From positions 1-64,000 of IMG/VR virus record IMGVR_UViG_3300036850_000105: DNA of 64,000 nt; one strand, written 5' to 3'. Below, piece after piece: positions 29,585 to 38,442 of the stretch. The notes under the pieces are model-generated. The model saw only the letters and a list, made by a program, of their open reading frames with translations. It did no database searches and was not told the DNA's origin. The DNA is from a virus. The position numbers and the translations under genes are program-made. Position 1 is the first letter of the stretch. Every line of letters begins with the position of its first letter.

Positions 29585-29655
29585 AGGCGGAAGCGGAGGA
29601 TGAGGCGGGGGACAGGGCGGATGAAGTGCTGAGCCAGGCGGGGATGTCAACGTGA
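29581..29655 (+). CDS. Possible micro-ORF, 24 aa
   Basis: GTG at 29581 and TGA overlapping the next GTG at 29652 (GTGA at both ends). Acidic, VKAEAEDEAGDRADEV. Weakly supported. Confidence 0.35.
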   Translation: MKAEAEDEAGDRADEVLSQAGMST

Positions 29656-29957
29656 CCGTCGAGCCGGCCACGGAGTTCTTCACGCTGCTCAGGTACGGCG
29701 AGGACGACCGCTGGTACGTGCTCGGGGTGGCCACCGACGACGCGCTCCTGGTGCTCGCGGTGATGCTCGGCTTCGGCATGGCGTTCGAAAGCCTGAAACA
29801 ACAGATTTGGCCGGCAGGGCTCACGCCCGAGTGGAGTCGTTCGCGGCTCCCGCCGGTTGCTAAGCGGTTCCGGGAAAGGCCGGCTGCCAGTTCGAGACTG
29901 GTGAATCGCACCTGGACCTACATGCGGGGACCGAACGCCCATAGAGACCGAACATGA
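29652..29957 (+). CDS. Hypothetical protein with membrane-like segment, 101 aa
   Basis: GTG at 29652 (GTGA overlap). A central hydrophobic stretch (DDALLVLAVMLGFGMAFESL) could span the membrane; the C-terminus is basic. Stop overlaps the small terminase ATG. Confidence 0.6.
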   Translation: MTVEPATEFFTLLRYGEDDRWYVLGVATDDALLVLAVMLGFGMAFESLKQQIWPAGLTPEWSRSRLPPVAKRFRERPAASSRLVNRTWTYMRGPNAHRDRT

Positions 29958-30448
29958 CCACGGCCGACGAAGACCGGATAGCGGCCAGACGAGCTGAGGC
30001 GATTCGGCTCCGGGTGCGCGGCAAGACGATTCGCGAGATCGCGGACGCGCTCCAAATCGGGGTGGCGACGGCGCACGACGACGTTCGAACGGCCATGCGA
30101 GAGACGGCCAAGCAGGCCGAGGACGACGTGCAGGCCGAGCTTGGCCTCGAGCTTCGCCGGCTGGAACGGGCGCTCGACATCGTCGAGAAGGTCCTGACTG
30201 GCGGCAACTCCGCGGACCCCGAAGACGGTGACGAGCTGACGCTCAAGGCCCTCGATCGCCTCGTCAAAATCCAAGATCAGCGCGCGAAGCTGCTCGGTCT
30301 CTACGCTCCCGAGAAGCGTGACATCAACGCGAAGGTCTCGGCGGTCGGACTCGATGAGCTCGACGAGATGAGGCGCGGGGCGGAAGCGAACGCAGCATGC
30401 CCGCCGACGGAGCCGGAACCGACAGACGACAGCGAGCCGAGTTCCTAG
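29954..30448 (+). CDS. Small terminase subunit (putative)
   Basis: 164 aa, ATG at 29954. N-terminal HTH (RLRVRGKTIREIADALQIG, then VATAHDDVRTAM), a helical oligomerisation region (LELRRLERALDIVEKVL), QRAKLLGLYAPEKR and an acidic tail. This is the usual form of TerS, which binds the packaging-start site and feeds DNA to TerL. Directly upstream of and overlapping terL. Confidence 0.75.
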   Translation: MTTADEDRIAARRAEAIRLRVRGKTIREIADALQIGVATAHDDVRTAMRETAKQAEDDVQAELGLELRRLERALDIVEKVLTGGNSADPEDGDELTLKALDRLVKIQDQRAKLLGLYAPEKRDINAKVSAVGLDELDEMRRGAEANAACPPTEPEPTDDSEPSS

Positions 30449-31923
30449 CCTGGGCGCTCGCCGACTTTCGACGGTTCTGCGGCTTACTTCAAATACAGCC
30501 CAAGGGCGGCGGCGGGCGGATTCGATTCGCGCTTTCGCCGATTCAGCGGCAGTACGACGCGCAACGCACGGCGCGGGACATCATCCTCAAGCCGCGCCAG
30601 GTCTACATCACGACGCTCGAGGCGGCGCGTGACCTCTGGTTCTTTGTTACTCGTCCCGGCGCCCGCGTTGTCGTGGTCTGCCAGTCGCAGACGGACGGCG
30701 CGCCCTTCAAGGACATCGCGGACAAGTTCCGCTTGTTCTTTGATTCGCTGGCCCGCGCCGGGCTTCGGCTCGACTTCGGGCGTGAGGCCGTCGGCGAGTG
30801 GTCGCTCCCGGCGCGCGACTCGACGATGCGCATCATCCAGGCCGGCGCATCCGAGGCAGCGGCGGCGAAGAAGGGGCGCGGCGGCACGGTCAACCGACTC
30901 CACGTCACAGAGGCCGCGTTCTTCGAGCGCGCCGAAACAACCTTCAACTCCCTGTTGGAGTCGGTACCCGGACCCGAGCACGGCTCCGAGATCGTGAACG
31001 AGTCAACGCCCAACGGCGTTGGCGGGTTCTATTACGACCAGTGGCAAGCGGCGATCCGCCACGAGAGCGGCTACCGCGCGCACTTCTTCCGCTGGTGGGA
31101 CCACCCGGAGTACACGCTTGAGCTCGACGTTGGCGAGGCCATCACGCCAGCGTCCGAGCAGGAAGAAAAGCTCGTCGCGCTTGGGGTCAACCCGGCGCAG
31201 CTGAAGTGGTACCGGCGCAAGGTCGCCGAGAAGGGGAAGGCCCTTACCACTCAGGAGTATCCGAGCGATCCGGAAACCTGCTTCCTCGTTTCCGGGCGCG
31301 CGTTCTTCGACGCCGAGGTGACCGCGGCGCTCGGCACGAAGCGAGCTGCGCCGATCGAACTTCGTGAACGCGCTCGCGTTCGGTTGTTTCGTCGGTACGA
31401 GCCCGGCAAATCCTACATCCTCTCCCTCGACACTTCCGAGGGCGGCGGCGGTGACCCGAGCGGCGGCATCCTTCGGGAGCGTTCAACCGGCGAGCACTGC
31501 GCGACGATCGTCGGCCAGTACCAGCCGTGGGAGCTCGCGAAGTCCGCGGCCACAATCGGCCGCGAGTTCGGCGACGCACTGATTGCCGTTGAGCGAAACA
31601 ATCACGGCCACGCCGTGCTCCAGGCGCTCGAGCGTGAAGAGAAGTACAAGAAGATTTACGTCCACGCGGACGAAAAGCCCGGCTGGCCCACCAATGCGGT
31701 GACGCGGCCGACCATGCTTGACGCGCTCGAGGACGCGCATCGGCGCGGTCTTTGGAAGACGCGCGATGAGCTGGTGCTTGAGCAGTTCCGCACCTTCGTG
31801 ATCACCGACTCCGGCAAGGCCGAAGCGCAGCACGGTGCACAAGACGACCTCGTGATGGCCGAAGCGATCGGCTGGGCGGTCCGGCAGATCCCAGTGTTCA
31901 GCTACCGCCGCGTGCAATCGTGA
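30397..31923 (+). CDS. terL: Terminase large subunit
   Basis: 508 aa, ATG at 30397, overlapping TerS by 52 bp. Packaging ATPase: deviant Walker A KPRQVYIT (65-72), adenine-region VVVCQSQTDG, Walker B RLHVTEAAFF with Glu172. Nuclease half: LSLDTSEGGGGDPSGG near residue 345, AVERNNHG near 395, and QDDLVMAEA near 483, giving the RNase H-like Asp/Glu/Asp set. In relatives the Walker A usually reads R-Q-x-G; here the Gly is Tyr. Confidence 0.92.
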   Translation: MPADGAGTDRRQRAEFLAWALADFRRFCGLLQIQPKGGGGRIRFALSPIQRQYDAQRTARDIILKPRQVYITTLEAARDLWFFVTRPGARVVVVCQSQTDGAPFKDIADKFRLFFDSLARAGLRLDFGREAVGEWSLPARDSTMRIIQAGASEAAAAKKGRGGTVNRLHVTEAAFFERAETTFNSLLESVPGPEHGSEIVNESTPNGVGGFYYDQWQAAIRHESGYRAHFFRWWDHPEYTLELDVGEAITPASEQEEKLVALGVNPAQLKWYRRKVAEKGKALTTQEYPSDPETCFLVSGRAFFDAEVTAALGTKRAAPIELRERARVRLFRRYEPGKSYILSLDTSEGGGGDPSGGILRERSTGEHCATIVGQYQPWELAKSAATIGREFGDALIAVERNNHGHAVLQALEREEKYKKIYVHADEKPGWPTNAVTRPTMLDALEDAHRRGLWKTRDELVLEQFRTFVITDSGKAEAQHGAQDDLVMAEAIGWAVRQIPVFSYRRVQS

Positions 31924-31987
31924 TCATCTTCAAGAGTCGCAGCGCCGGACCGAGCATGAGCGCGCTGATCTGCTGGGGACCCCCAAC

Positions 31988-33559
31988 TTGCCGACCTACG
32001 CCCAGCTCAACCAACGTCACCCGAGCCACAACGAAGCGCGACGCGCGGAGCTGTGCGGACTCTACGAGGGTGCCGAGAAACTCGAGCGGCTCTACCCGAC
32101 GCTGCTGCCCCAGCGCGAGCGTGAGCGCCCGCAGCGATACGCCACGCGCCTGAAAGAGGCGCAGTATCGCAACTACCTCGGCCCGATCATTGACTACTTC
32201 GCCTCGATGCTGTTCGTCTCCCGGACGGTCAGCAAGGCGAAGCGAGACGAGAAGCCGGTCGAGTCGCCCGGGGATTACTGGTCTGAATTCCGTGAGGACT
32301 GCGACCGCGGCGGAACCGACCTCGACGACCTATTCAAGTCGCTCCTCACCTCGGCAATGGTCGAGCGCTCCGGGTGGCTCCGGCTGCACCAGCCGACCGA
32401 CGGCGGCCCGACTCCCGAAAGCGCCCTCGACTTTGAGGCCCGCAAGCTCGGGGACTGCTGGGTCGAGAATCTCGACGGCTGCGACGTGCTCGACTGGGAC
32501 ACCGGCGAGGACGGGCGGCTCCTCTGGGCGGTAACGCATCACGAGGAGCGGAAGCGCCAGGGGCTATCCGGCGACCGGAAGCGCGTCGTCGAGACCTGGC
32601 ACTACCTCACGCCCGAGAGCGTCGAGACCTACCGCGTCGAATACGACTCGGACAAGAAGCCTCACGCGGACGACGAGATCGGCCGCTTCGGCGAGCCGAT
32701 ACCTCACAACTTCGGACGAGTGCCGCTCGTCTGCCTCGACCTCCCGCCCGCGCTCTGGGTGGCAAACCGACTGCGTTCCCCGCAGCTCGCGCACTTCCGG
32801 AAGGTAAACGCGCTCTCGTGGTCGCTCGCTTCGACCTGCTACGCGATGCGCGAGTACTTCGTTACCAGTCCCGACGACTTCGAGAAGCAGATCAGTGGCG
32901 CCGGGTACGAGATCGTCCTCCACAAGGACGACAAGACGGCCTGGTCCGCCCCTCCCGGCGATCACTTCGCCGCACTCGACACCGAGATCAAAGCCGAGAA
33001 GGACGAGATTTTCCGCATCGCGCACCAGATGGCGCTCGGCGTGGAGAACAACGCCGCGGCCGTCGGGCGCTCCGCCGAGAGCAAGGCGAGCGACGCCGAG
33101 TCAACGCGGGTCGTGCTCGTCGCGTTCTCCCACATCGTCCGCGAGACCATCAAGTACACGCTCGACCTCATCAGCCGGGCGCGCGGGGAAGACTTCACGT
33201 GGTCTGTTGAGGGACTCGACGACTTCGCGGCGCTCGACGCGGCGGCATTCATCGAGAACCTGAAGGCGCTCTCCGAAGCGGGGCGCACGATCCCGAGCAA
33301 GACGTTCCAGGTCGCGATCAACGAACGCACCGCGGAACTCCTGCTCCCTCACATGGACGAGCAGCTGAAGACGACCGTCCGCGAGGAAATCCAAGCTGGC
33401 ACAACTGACCCCGCGGAAGATGCCGAACGGGAGCGCGAGCTCGCCGCAGAGGTTTTCGGCAAGCGACCGGGAGAAGCACCGAGCGGCGCTAAACGGCCTG
33501 GCAAGGTTGCTCAGCCACCAAAGCCACCCTCGGGTGGTGATAGCGGGCGGGCCCCGTAG
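31988..33559 (+). CDS. Portal protein
   Basis: 523 aa. Recognised by order after terL and content: RERPQRYATRLKEAQYRNYLGPIIDYFASML at the N-terminus, a central WVANRLRSPQLAHFRKVNALSW, and a long helical C-terminus. Resembles the DUF4055-type portals. Forms the dodecameric vertex ring through which DNA enters. TTG start at 31988 is the first usable codon, with GGGGA a few bases upstream; no ATG or GTG fits. Confidence 0.8.
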   Translation: MPTYAQLNQRHPSHNEARRAELCGLYEGAEKLERLYPTLLPQRERERPQRYATRLKEAQYRNYLGPIIDYFASMLFVSRTVSKAKRDEKPVESPGDYWSEFREDCDRGGTDLDDLFKSLLTSAMVERSGWLRLHQPTDGGPTPESALDFEARKLGDCWVENLDGCDVLDWDTGEDGRLLWAVTHHEERKRQGLSGDRKRVVETWHYLTPESVETYRVEYDSDKKPHADDEIGRFGEPIPHNFGRVPLVCLDLPPALWVANRLRSPQLAHFRKVNALSWSLASTCYAMREYFVTSPDDFEKQISGAGYEIVLHKDDKTAWSAPPGDHFAALDTEIKAEKDEIFRIAHQMALGVENNAAAVGRSAESKASDAESTRVVLVAFSHIVRETIKYTLDLISRARGEDFTWSVEGLDDFAALDAAAFIENLKALSEAGRTIPSKTFQVAINERTAELLLPHMDEQLKTTVREEIQAGTTDPAEDAERERELAAEVFGKRPGEAPSGAKRPGKVAQPPKPPSGGDSGRAP

Positions 33560-33905
33560 CGGAAAAAGTCACTTGGCTCAGAAGATCGCCGCGGGCCGCA
33601 TGGTCCACGACGGCGAGGAGCTAAAGGGCATCGAGTGGTCCGCCGGCTCTGAGAAGGCTTCACGCTGGCTCGATGTGCCGGGACCCTGGGTCTGCGAGAA
33701 CGTCGCGATGGCGCGGGCCCTTCGAAAGTGGTTGCTCCGTAACCCCACGGGGTTGCCGGCCGACCTCTTCATCCAGCTCGACACGCAGGTGGCCGAGCGG
33801 GTCCCCGGACAGGAAGCGATGGCCGTCGGCTGTCGGACCGTCTGGGATCAGATTGAACCCGAGCTTGTCAGGCGCGGGGCGAAGATTTTGAGAGCGAGAC
33901 TTTAG
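33534..33905 (+). CDS. Small P-loop NTPase/kinase-like protein
   Basis: About 123 aa. GTG at 33534 or 33537 puts the first strand at the N-terminus (VVIAGGPRSGKSHLAQ), as normal for small kinases; a start at 33420 would overlap the portal by 140 bp. Walker A GGPRSGKS is perfect. A late LFIQLDTQVAERVPG could be the Walker B strand. Unexpected between portal and head genes; might phosphorylate a small molecule or assist assembly. Confidence 0.65.
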   Translation: MVIAGGPRSGKSHLAQKIAAGRMVHDGEELKGIEWSAGSEKASRWLDVPGPWVCENVAMARALRKWLLRNPTGLPADLFIQLDTQVAERVPGQEAMAVGCRTVWDQIEPELVRRGAKILRARL

Positions 33906-33906
33906 G

Positions 33907-34353
33907 ATGAGCGGAAGCTGGGATCTTAGCGGCACAAGCCCCGCCGCAGCCAGCACGGTTGCTGGAGCGTCGGCGTCAGGCCTTTCGAGCTGCCTAGAGC
34001 TCATGGTCGAGGCGCAGCTCGTTGGCGCAACGGGCGGCACGCTCGACGTGTGGCTTCAACGCAAGGTCGGCCCGAACCTTTGGGTTGACTGGGTCCACTT
34101 TCCCCAGCTTGCGGCCGGCGCTTCAGCGATCCGGTACTCGTTCGCGGTGAAGAACGCGGCAACGGCGACCGGGGCACTGACCGCCGTCACGACCGTCGGC
34201 ACGGATGCGGCGCCTGCGGTTGGTGCAGGCGTAGGTCTCATAACCAACGGGCATCCGGGCGACTTCGTGCGCGTCGTCTACGTCGCCGGCGCGAGCACAT
34301 CAGCCGGGGCACTTGCCAGGATCATCATCACGGGTATCGGCCCGAGCCGCTAG
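33907..34353 (+). CDS. Head decoration-like protein (putative), 148 aa
   Basis: ATG at 33907. Ala/Gly/Thr-rich beta protein (VEAQLVGATGGTLDVWLQRK ... FVRVVYVAGASTSAG). Composition and place beside portal suggest a virion surface or decoration protein. Its TAG stop sits inside a CTAG shared with the stop of the gene on the other strand. Confidence 0.55.
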   Translation: MSGSWDLSGTSPAAASTVAGASASGLSSCLELMVEAQLVGATGGTLDVWLQRKVGPNLWVDWVHFPQLAAGASAIRYSFAVKNAATATGALTAVTTVGTDAAPAVGAGVGLITNGHPGDFVRVVYVAGASTSAGALARIIITGIGPSR

Positions 34354-34880
34354 ACGCTGATGCGTGACGGCTTCACGGCCCGCAGAACGAACGCCAGCTG
34401 CGCATCGTTCTCCCAGATTGTCTCAGGCTCGAAGTCGGCCCGGTAGAACTCACGGAAGTCGCTCATCGGGGTCTTTCCGATCTGCTTCGTGTACTCGGCC
34501 TGCGAGAGGAACACGAGCGTTGCGGACGAGATGATCCGAGTGTGTGACGGGTCGCCCCAGGCCCAAACGGATTTCCACGAAGGACACGTGCCGCAGAGCA
34601 GGCCGCCCGGCTTCAACACCCGCCAGTAGTCGGCGAATTGGCCGAGCAGGCAGCGGGCGTCTCCTTGCGGGCCGAGGTGCTCCAAAACCTCGTACGCGTG
34701 CAATTCGTCGAACGAATCGTCGTCGAACGGCAAGCGCGGCTCTCGCAGATCGTGAAGCACGTCGGGCTTGTGCGTCGCGACGTTGTCGAGCGTGACGAGC
34801 TCGCCCCACTCCTTGCGGCCACCCGCCGCAATCACTCTCTCGCGGCGCGTGCCGCAGCCAATCAATAGGTCACGAGGCAT
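34350..34880 (-). CDS. SAM-dependent methyltransferase on the opposite strand
   Basis: 176 aa; start at 34880 (MPRDLLIGCGTRRERV). Class I fold: LLIGCGT motif I, LVTLDN, then LREPRLPFDDDSFDELHAYEVLEHL and WRVLKPGGLLCGTCPSW, the type 11 pattern usually seen in small-molecule, sugar or lipid methylases. It interrupts the rightward head genes in reverse and ends stop-to-stop with its neighbour, the layout of a moron gene with its own transcription. Substrate unknown. Confidence 0.75.
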   Translation of the reverse strand: MPRDLLIGCGTRRERVIAAGGRKEWGELVTLDNVATHKPDVLHDLREPRLPFDDDSFDELHAYEVLEHLGPQGDARCLLGQFADYWRVLKPGGLLCGTCPSWKSVWAWGDPSHTRIISSATLVFLSQAEYTKQIGKTPMSDFREFYRADFEPETIWENDAQLAFVLRAVKPSRISV

Positions 34881-35029
34881 CTGCTGAGTGTACCTGAACA
34901 CCCGGGAGACCGGGTGCGCGGGATTCCAGGCCACCCGTCAACGGCCCGGCGAGACGCCGATCGCAACGGCGCGCGGTGACACCGACCGGATCGGTGCGAG
35001 GCCCCCTGCCAAGGGCCGGAAGGATTGGC

Positions 35030-35833
35030 ATGCGTACGTTTGGAACCACCATCCCCCTGTTCGACAAGGCCGGAGACACCGGCACCGGAAGCGGCGGCGG
35101 TGACCCCGCGAAGCCCTTCACGGACGAACAGCAGGCCGCCATCGGCGCGGCCATCAGTGGCGCGCTCAAGAGCGAGGGCAAGCGCCTCGTTTCGGCAGCC
35201 GTTGGCGAGGCCGTAAAGGCAGCACTCGGCGACCTGAAGATCGGCGAGCAGATTGCGGCCGAGGTCGCGAAGCTCAAGCCCGAGCCACCCGAGCCGAAAC
35301 CCGGCGACAAGAAGCCTGACCCCGAGGTCGCCGCCCTGAAGGCGAAGCTCGAAGAGGTCACGGCGAGCCTCAATAACGAAGCCGAAGAGCGGCAAAAGGC
35401 CGTTCTGCTCGCGCGCGACGAGAAGGCCATGGCGACGCTGAAGAGCGCGCTTGCGCCGCTGGTTCGCCCCGAGGCGCTCGAGATCGCCGCGTCTCATCTC
35501 TTCGTCGCGCAGAAGCGCGTCACGTTCGACGAGCAGGGGAACCCGCTCCTGACCGTTCGCAAGGCGCCGTACGCAGGCCAGGCGGAAGAGGACCTCCCGC
35601 TGCCGCTCGCCGATGGCGTCCAGCATTGGGTCAAGTCGAGCGAGGGCAAGTTCTTCGCTCCCGCCCCGACCGGTGGCGGCGACACGAAGGGCGGAGGCGC
35701 ACCGCGCCGCGTGCAGGCCGGCTCCGACGGGATGCCTCGCTACGACGCCGAAGCCGCGAGCGACGACGAACGCGATCGGCGCGCCGAAGAGCGCGTCGCT
35801 GCCTACAAGCAGCGCTTTCCGAATCTCACCTGA
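35030..35833 (+). CDS. Scaffold protein (putative)
   Basis: 267 aa, ATG at 35030 with AAGGA 6 nt upstream. Low-complexity charged helical protein (VAALKAKLEEVTASLNNEAE ... AVLLARDEKAMATL) with a Gly-rich spacer near residue 220. Its position directly before the major capsid gene and its coiled-coil nature are those of a head scaffold. Confidence 0.7.
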   Translation: MRTFGTTIPLFDKAGDTGTGSGGGDPAKPFTDEQQAAIGAAISGALKSEGKRLVSAAVGEAVKAALGDLKIGEQIAAEVAKLKPEPPEPKPGDKKPDPEVAALKAKLEEVTASLNNEAEERQKAVLLARDEKAMATLKSALAPLVRPEALEIAASHLFVAQKRVTFDEQGNPLLTVRKAPYAGQAEEDLPLPLADGVQHWVKSSEGKFFAPAPTGGGDTKGGGAPRRVQAGSDGMPRYDAEAASDDERDRRAEERVAAYKQRFPNLT

Positions 35834-35937
35834 GCTCGCCCGTTTCCCCACGCTCAATGACGAGCTGGGTGCTGCGCGCGGGCGACCAACAACGACCGTC
35901 CGAATAGCCCGCCGCGCGGGAGAGAAAGAGCAGACCC

Positions 35938-36945
35938 ATGGCTGATACGCCGCAAACCCTTGCCCTCATCGTCCAGGCCCAGGAATACCGGGGCCGCATC
36001 GTCCAGAACATCAACCGTCGGACGGTGCTCCTGAAGACGCTTCCGATCGTTCGCGGCGGAGGGAAGAACGTCTCGTGGGTGGCGCAGTCCTCTGGTCACA
36101 TCGCGGAGAACTACACGGACGGCGCAACGGCCGCGAACTTCGGGAGCGACGCGCAGGACGACGCGATCCTGTCGTGGGCGCTCTACCGCGGCAACATCCA
36201 CGTCACCAAGCTGGCGATGGACTCGGCCGCGACCTCGAACACGCCGGCCGGGAACAAGCGCCTCTGGGTGAAGAACCAGGTCGACGCGATGAGCACGCTC
36301 GCCGCGCTCGTCGAAGACGAGCTCTTCAACGGGCTTGGCACCGGCACGCTCATCGCCGGGCTCGACGTTGCCATCGGCGACGACACGAACACCTACGCGA
36401 CGATCGATCGCACGACTTCGACGTACTGGAAGCCGTACGTGGTGGATCCGGGCTCCCTCACGGCGCCCACGATCGCTCTCATCCGCGCGGATCTCGGTGC
36501 GATCTACGACTCGTGTGGCGAAACGCCCGACATGGCGGTCTGCCCGACTGCCGTGTTCAACAAGATCGCGGGTCTCTTCGACCCGAACCGCCGTTGGACC
36601 ACGATGGACACGTCGCGCGGTCGCATCAGTCTCGATGCCGGCTACGAGGGCATCCAGATCGACAACTGCATGTTCCTGAAGTCGAAGGACGCGACGGCGA
36701 ACCAGATTTACTACATCAACTCGAACTACGTTCACATCGAGACGCTACCCGACTCCGAGGTGCCGCTCGAGATCCAGGACGCGGTTCCGGCAACGGACGG
36801 CTACGGGTCGGTCCCGCTCGACATGAAGTTCCATCCGCTTGCCGAGGTCGGCCCGGCCAAGCGCGCCGAGGTTCTGGCGAACTGCCAGCTCATCGTCGAG
36901 AAGCCGAAGAGCTGCGGCGTCCGTAAGAACGTCGCGACCACGTAA
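35938..36945 (+). CDS. Major capsid protein
   Basis: 335 aa, ATG at 35938 with GAAAGAG upstream. N-terminal helix (LALIVQAQEYRGRIVQNINR), VSWVAQSSGHIAENYTDG, then a long core of strands and EVPLEIQDAVPATDGY near the end. Order after scaffold, size and lack of catalytic motifs indicate an HK97-fold shell protein. The preceding 104-bp gap holds only a GC-rich leader. Confidence 0.8.
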   Translation: MADTPQTLALIVQAQEYRGRIVQNINRRTVLLKTLPIVRGGGKNVSWVAQSSGHIAENYTDGATAANFGSDAQDDAILSWALYRGNIHVTKLAMDSAATSNTPAGNKRLWVKNQVDAMSTLAALVEDELFNGLGTGTLIAGLDVAIGDDTNTYATIDRTTSTYWKPYVVDPGSLTAPTIALIRADLGAIYDSCGETPDMAVCPTAVFNKIAGLFDPNRRWTTMDTSRGRISLDAGYEGIQIDNCMFLKSKDATANQIYYINSNYVHIETLPDSEVPLEIQDAVPATDGYGSVPLDMKFHPLAEVGPAKRAEVLANCQLIVEKPKSCGVRKNVATT

Positions 36946-36971
36946 GCCTGAAAGGGCTCCGGGAAACACCC

Positions 36972-37508
36972 ATGGCATACACCACGCGCAATTTGCCCGA
37001 CGAGATGATCTTCTCGCTCGTGGCGGCCCACAATCTGCGACAGGAAGAGGCGGTCGCGTCGTTCTTCCACGCGGACACGACGCAGGTCACGAGCGGCGAC
37101 TACCGCGCGCGAACCGTAGCGGACGACACTCCGGCCCTGAGCATCGGGGGTAACCCCACCGACTCGACGACCGTCATTTCGTTCACGAACGGCCTCAGGA
37201 AGCTGATCAACCGGCATTTCGCCGACACCCGGGCGCACAACACGGCCGTCAGTGCCGCCACGGCCGCAGCGGTCGCCACTGATCTCACCACCGCCATCAC
37301 GGCGATGAACCTGATGAAGGCCGAGTACGGCACTCACCTCTCGGCGTCGAACGTGCACTTCAACAACGACGGCACGAACACGATCGCGGCGGCCGACGCC
37401 ACGAACCAGACGACCGCCATCACGCTCCTCACGGAGATGCGGACGGACGTTGGTGCGCACGTCGTGAGCGCTCCGCTCGGCGCGATGATCCAACTCGTGG
37501 ACGCCTGA
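36972..37508 (+). CDS. Virion protein with Asn/His-type repeats, 178 aa
   Basis: ATG at 36972. The C-terminal half carries two copies of a helical motif around HFADTRAHNTAVSAATAAAV and HLSASNVHFNNDGTNTIAAA, as in small phage head proteins that follow the capsid. Function unknown; probably a minor head or head-tail component. Confidence 0.6.
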   Translation: MAYTTRNLPDEMIFSLVAAHNLRQEEAVASFFHADTTQVTSGDYRARTVADDTPALSIGGNPTDSTTVISFTNGLRKLINRHFADTRAHNTAVSAATAAAVATDLTTAITAMNLMKAEYGTHLSASNVHFNNDGTNTIAAADATNQTTAITLLTEMRTDVGAHVVSAPLGAMIQLVDA

Positions 37509-37509
37509 C

Positions 37510-38034
37510 ATGCGGTTCTACAACCAGGGCAAGAACGCGCTCTCGTGGGACATGGGAGGCGAACGCTTCTCGTGCGAGCCATGGGGCGCGGTCGAAATAC
37601 CGGATGCCCTGGTGCCAGCCGTGCGCTCGCGCGGTCTCCCGCTCGACGTGACCCCGACGGCGCCCGAGCTCCGGGCGCAGGTTCGGGTTGCTGACGAGCG
37701 GGCGGCTTCCGACGCGGCGCCGCTTCTCGCCTTGCGAAAGCAGGCGGACGACGCGGCGGCTGCGGAGCGCGCGGCAAAGGCAGAGGTTGAGGCCCTGAGC
37801 GTCGAGATTTCTGCCGAGCGCGGTAAGCTACGCGACGCGCGCGAGCAGATCGCGGAGCTGACGAAGAAGCTCAAGGCGGCGGCATCGGACAAGGACGCGG
37901 CCGAAAGGCTGCTCACCGAGGCGAGCGCACAAGCGACCGCGTCGGAGGAGCGCGCGATCAAGGCCGAGGCACTGCTCGCTGAGCGGACGAAGGGCGGCAA
38001 ACCCGAGAAACAGAAGTCTGCCGAGCCGAGGTAG
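37510..38034 (+). CDS. Coiled-coil virion protein, 174 aa
   Basis: ATG at 37510. N-terminal beta module (MRFYNQGKNALSWDMGGERF, residues 1-50) then a long coiled coil of about 100 residues rich in Ala, Glu, Lys and Arg (VEISAERGKLRDAREQIAEL). The N-terminal module resembles short phage proteins placed between capsid and connector genes. Role not certain. Confidence 0.6.
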   Translation: MRFYNQGKNALSWDMGGERFSCEPWGAVEIPDALVPAVRSRGLPLDVTPTAPELRAQVRVADERAASDAAPLLALRKQADDAAAAERAAKAEVEALSVEISAERGKLRDAREQIAELTKKLKAAASDKDAAERLLTEASAQATASEERAIKAEALLAERTKGGKPEKQKSAEPR

Positions 38035-38037
38035 CCG

Positions 38038-38442
38038 ATGGCCTTTACGGCTGCCCAAGAGGACCAGATCCGGCAGTACCTCGGATTCGCGGCTGGGTTT
38101 TACGACCTCAACACGCGATTCGAGAGCATGCTGGACACGATCGGCGCCGACGCGGTCGCACAAGCGAGCGTCGAGGCCATCATGGCCAAGATCGTACTCG
38201 CCGAGGCGGCAATCGCGGCGGGCGGCACGAGCTCGAGCGCAACCGGATCGCTCAAGGCGATTGTCGGTGACGTTGAGTGGTACTCCGTCGGTGAGAGCGA
38301 AGGCGCCGTCACCACCTCGCGCGACTACGGCCGCATCCTGATCAATCGCCTCGCCGCTCGCTTCGGCTTCACTCGTGAAGAGCTCCCGAGCGACTACTTC
38401 GGCGAAGGCGGCTGGCGCGGGGGGGAGATGGCGCTCGGATGA
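38038..38442 (+). CDS. Head-tail connector-like protein, 134 aa
   Basis: ATG at 38038. Helical: FTAAQEDQIRQYLGFAAGFY, then IMAKIVLAEAAIAAGG and a C-terminal SRDYGRILINRLAARFGF. Helix-bundle connector proteins of this size sit here in myovirus and siphovirus late operons; assignment by position. Confidence 0.6.
   Translation: MAFTAAQEDQIRQYLGFAAGFYDLNTRFESMLDTIGADAVAQASVEAIMAKIVLAEAAIAAGGTSSSATGSLKAIVGDVEWYSVGESEGAVTTSRDYGRILINRLAARFGFTREELPSDYFGEGGWRGGEMALG

Noticed and set aside
29880-29910. tRNA-like T-arm (GCCAG TTCGAGA CTGGT) and an upstream TTGCTAA loop
   Set aside because: No matching 7-bp acceptor stem or D-arm can be built, the anticodon stem does not pair, and the stretch lies inside a coding frame.
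31920-32153. Short frame starting at 31920 before the portal
   Set aside because: Overlaps the portal N-terminus in another frame and has no domain or ribosome site.
33420-33905. Longer start for the P-loop protein
   Set aside because: Would overlap the portal by 140 bp and put about 38 disordered residues before the first strand; a GTG at 33534 places the P-loop as usual.
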